Positions 5,697 to 6,964 of a stretch of DNA of 6,964 nucleotides are shown here, one piece after another; position 1 is the stretch's first letter, and each line of letters begins with the position of its first letter. Below the pieces are notes generated by a model that saw nothing but the letters and a program-made list of their open reading frames with translations, was not told where the DNA came from and did no database searches. Source of the DNA: Verrucomicrobiota bacterium. GTDB lineage: Bacteria > Verrucomicrobiota > Verrucomicrobiia > Chthoniobacterales > UBA10450. Location of the stretch: NCBI GenBank assembly GCA_003219995.1, contig QHRC01000053.1, forward strand, positions 23,421 to 30,384, in the 5' to 3' direction. Made by a program: the position numbers and the translations under genes.

Positions 5697-6964
5697 ATGA
5701 CTTCCGCCCGAGAGAGGAAAATCAAGCAAACCGGTTGCGACGTTCGGTTCGATAATCTGACGCGGCAACTTTATGCGACGGATGCTTCGATTTATCAGAT
5801 CGAGCCTGTTGGCGCGGCCTTTCCAAAAAACGCGCGTCAAGCGAGCGCCGTAATTCAGGTCACCGCTGAGGCTGGCGTGTCGATCATCCCGCGCGGTGCG
5901 GGCACGAGTCTGGTCGGCAACGCGATCGGCGAAGGATTGATTGTCGATTTTTCGCGACACAATCGCCAGATCACCGAGCTCAAAGTCGAAAATCGCACGG
6001 TGCAGGTTGGCGCCGGGGTTGTGCTCGATCAGTTGAACGCCTTTCTCAAGCCGCACGGATTTTGTTTTGGGCCCGATGTTGCGACGAGTTCGCGCGCCAC
6101 GCTCGGCGGAATGATCGCAAACAATTCCTCCGGCGCGCACGTCCCAGTTTACGGCACGACCGCCGACCACGTCGTTTCGACCGAGATTGTTCTTGTCGAT
6201 GGAAGAACCGTAAGCGTTGGGCCGGCCCACGACACACTCCGGGCCGAACGCGATAAGATCGACAATCTCATTCGCGCGCAGGTCGGCCAAATCGCCGAGC
6301 GCATGCCGCCAGGTTTATTGAAACGCTGGCCCGGCTACGGCCTCGAACGCTTTCTGCACGCACCGAATAATCTCAACGAAATTCTGTCCGGCAGCGAAGG
6401 AACGCTGGCCGCAATCTTTTCGGCCGAACTGAGAATTTCGCCATTGCCGCGCGAGAAAGGACTTGGCCTGCTTTTCTTCGCGTCGGTCGCGGACGCGATG
6501 CAAGCGACGGTGGAGCTTCTCGATCTAAAACCGGCCGCGATCGAACACATCGATCGTCCGCTACTCGATCAGACGAAAGGCCAGCTCCATTTCCAGGCCG
6601 CGCGCGATTTGCTCGAGCTCGAGACCAAGCCGTGCGAAGCGATTTTGCTGGTCGAGTTTTACGACGATGTGGCCGAGCGGTTGTCGATCTTGCAGTCGCG
6701 AAACCTCGGATTGCGCACAAAAATTGTCACCGACGCAACCGAGATGAATCTGGTCTGGTCGGTGCGCAAGGCTGGCCTTTCGCTTTTGACCGGGCGCGTC
6801 GGCGCGGCCAAACCGGTCGCATTCATCGAGGACGCAGCAGTTCGCCCGGCGCAACTGCCAGCGTATGTGCGCGGTCTGCAATCGATCATGAAACCGCTTG
6901 GACTGGAGGCCAGTTACTACGGGCATGCCGCCAGCGGATTGTTGCACGTGCGTCCGGTGCTCGA
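5697..6964 (+). CDS. FAD-linked oxidase/dehydrogenase of the YdiJ/GlcD type, 5' part (cut by window edge)
   Basis: The frame is open for 422 codons from the ATG at 5697 to the window end. It begins with a PCMH-type FAD-binding domain: PRGAGTSLVG (65-74), FGPDVATSSRATLGG (124-138), NNSSGAH (142-148), YGTTADHV (152-159) and GSEGTLAAI (232-240). The C-terminal FAD-oxidase domain follows, with VWSVRKAGLSLL (353-364), KPVAFIEDAAV (372-382) and YYGHAASGLLHVRPVL (407-422). The family oxidises D-2-hydroxy acids such as glycolate, D-lactate or D-2-hydroxyglutarate and passes electrons to the respiratory chain. The N-terminal form and the YGHA-x-x-G-x-LHVRP ending look most like the long YdiJ-type proteins, in which an Fe-S domain with CCG motifs follows in the same chain, but that part lies beyond the window. 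The exact substrate cannot be assigned. A partial, diverged copy of its 5' end lies at 4929. Confidence 0.92.
   Translation, partial: MTSARERKIKQTGCDVRFDNLTRQLYATDASIYQIEPVGAAFPKNARQASAVIQVTAEAGVSIIPRGAGTSLVGNAIGEGLIVDFSRHNRQITELKVENRTVQVGAGVVLDQLNAFLKPHGFCFGPDVATSSRATLGGMIANNSSGAHVPVYGTTADHVVSTEIVLVDGRTVSVGPAHDTLRAERDKIDNLIRAQVGQIAERMPPGLLKRWPGYGLERFLHAPNNLNEILSGSEGTLAAIFSAELRISPLPREKGLGLLFFASVADAMQATVELLDLKPAAIEHIDRPLLDQTKGQLHFQAARDLLELETKPCEAILLVEFYDDVAERLSILQSRNLGLRTKIVTDATEMNLVWSVRKAGLSLLTGRVGAAKPVAFIEDAAVRPAQLPAYVRGLQSIMKPLGLEASYYGHAASGLLHVRPVL

Noticed and set aside
5631..6290. 219-codon open frame on the minus strand
   Set aside because: It is antisense to the first half of the FAD oxidase gene, whose motifs are unmistakable. 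Long antisense frames are common in GC-rich coding DNA.

Overview
The window is ordinary chromosomal DNA from an aerobic bacterium of moderate to high GC. The style suggests a soil Verrucomicrobium or a similar lineage: an aa3-type oxidase, a nested palindromic intergenic repeat, and several start codons with weak Shine-Dalgarno sites. This placement is inferred from general resemblance, not from a marker gene. Both ends cut through genes. There is no rRNA, tRNA, CRISPR array, phage gene or transposase.

Left third, minus strand (1-3201). In transcription order the genes are a histidine phosphatase, a small two-helix membrane protein of the 2TM type, cytochrome c oxidase subunit I, and the first 31 codons of subunit III. 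Subunits I and III are 3 bases apart and clearly one operon. Subunit II is not just upstream of subunit I, where it usually lies. Subunit I keeps its haem, CuB and D-channel residues, but has Ile where the K-channel Lys is expected.

Centre (3202-4832). A divergent intergenic region carries a 58-bp element in which two hairpins sit inside a longer inverted repeat. It precedes dinB (DNA polymerase IV, plus strand), which ends in a sliding-clamp binding motif. Tail to tail with dinB, 3 bases away, lies a minus-strand gene for an unrecognised small protein with an internally duplicated motif and one C-terminal membrane helix.

Right third (4833-6964). A plus-strand FAD-linked oxidase gene of the YdiJ/GlcD type starts at 5697 and runs off the window intact. 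About 770 bases earlier, at 4929, a second and diverged copy of only its first 29 codons survives, with its own good ribosome binding site and a TATAAT box. It stops shortly before a minus-strand gene for a secreted SnoaL/DUF4440-like protein. The best reading is that a paralogous oxidase gene was lost except for its 5' end.

The most interesting points are the decapitated paralog, the K-channel substitution, the nested palindromic repeat, and the duplicated-motif membrane protein. No multi-gene defence or otherwise novel system is apparent.
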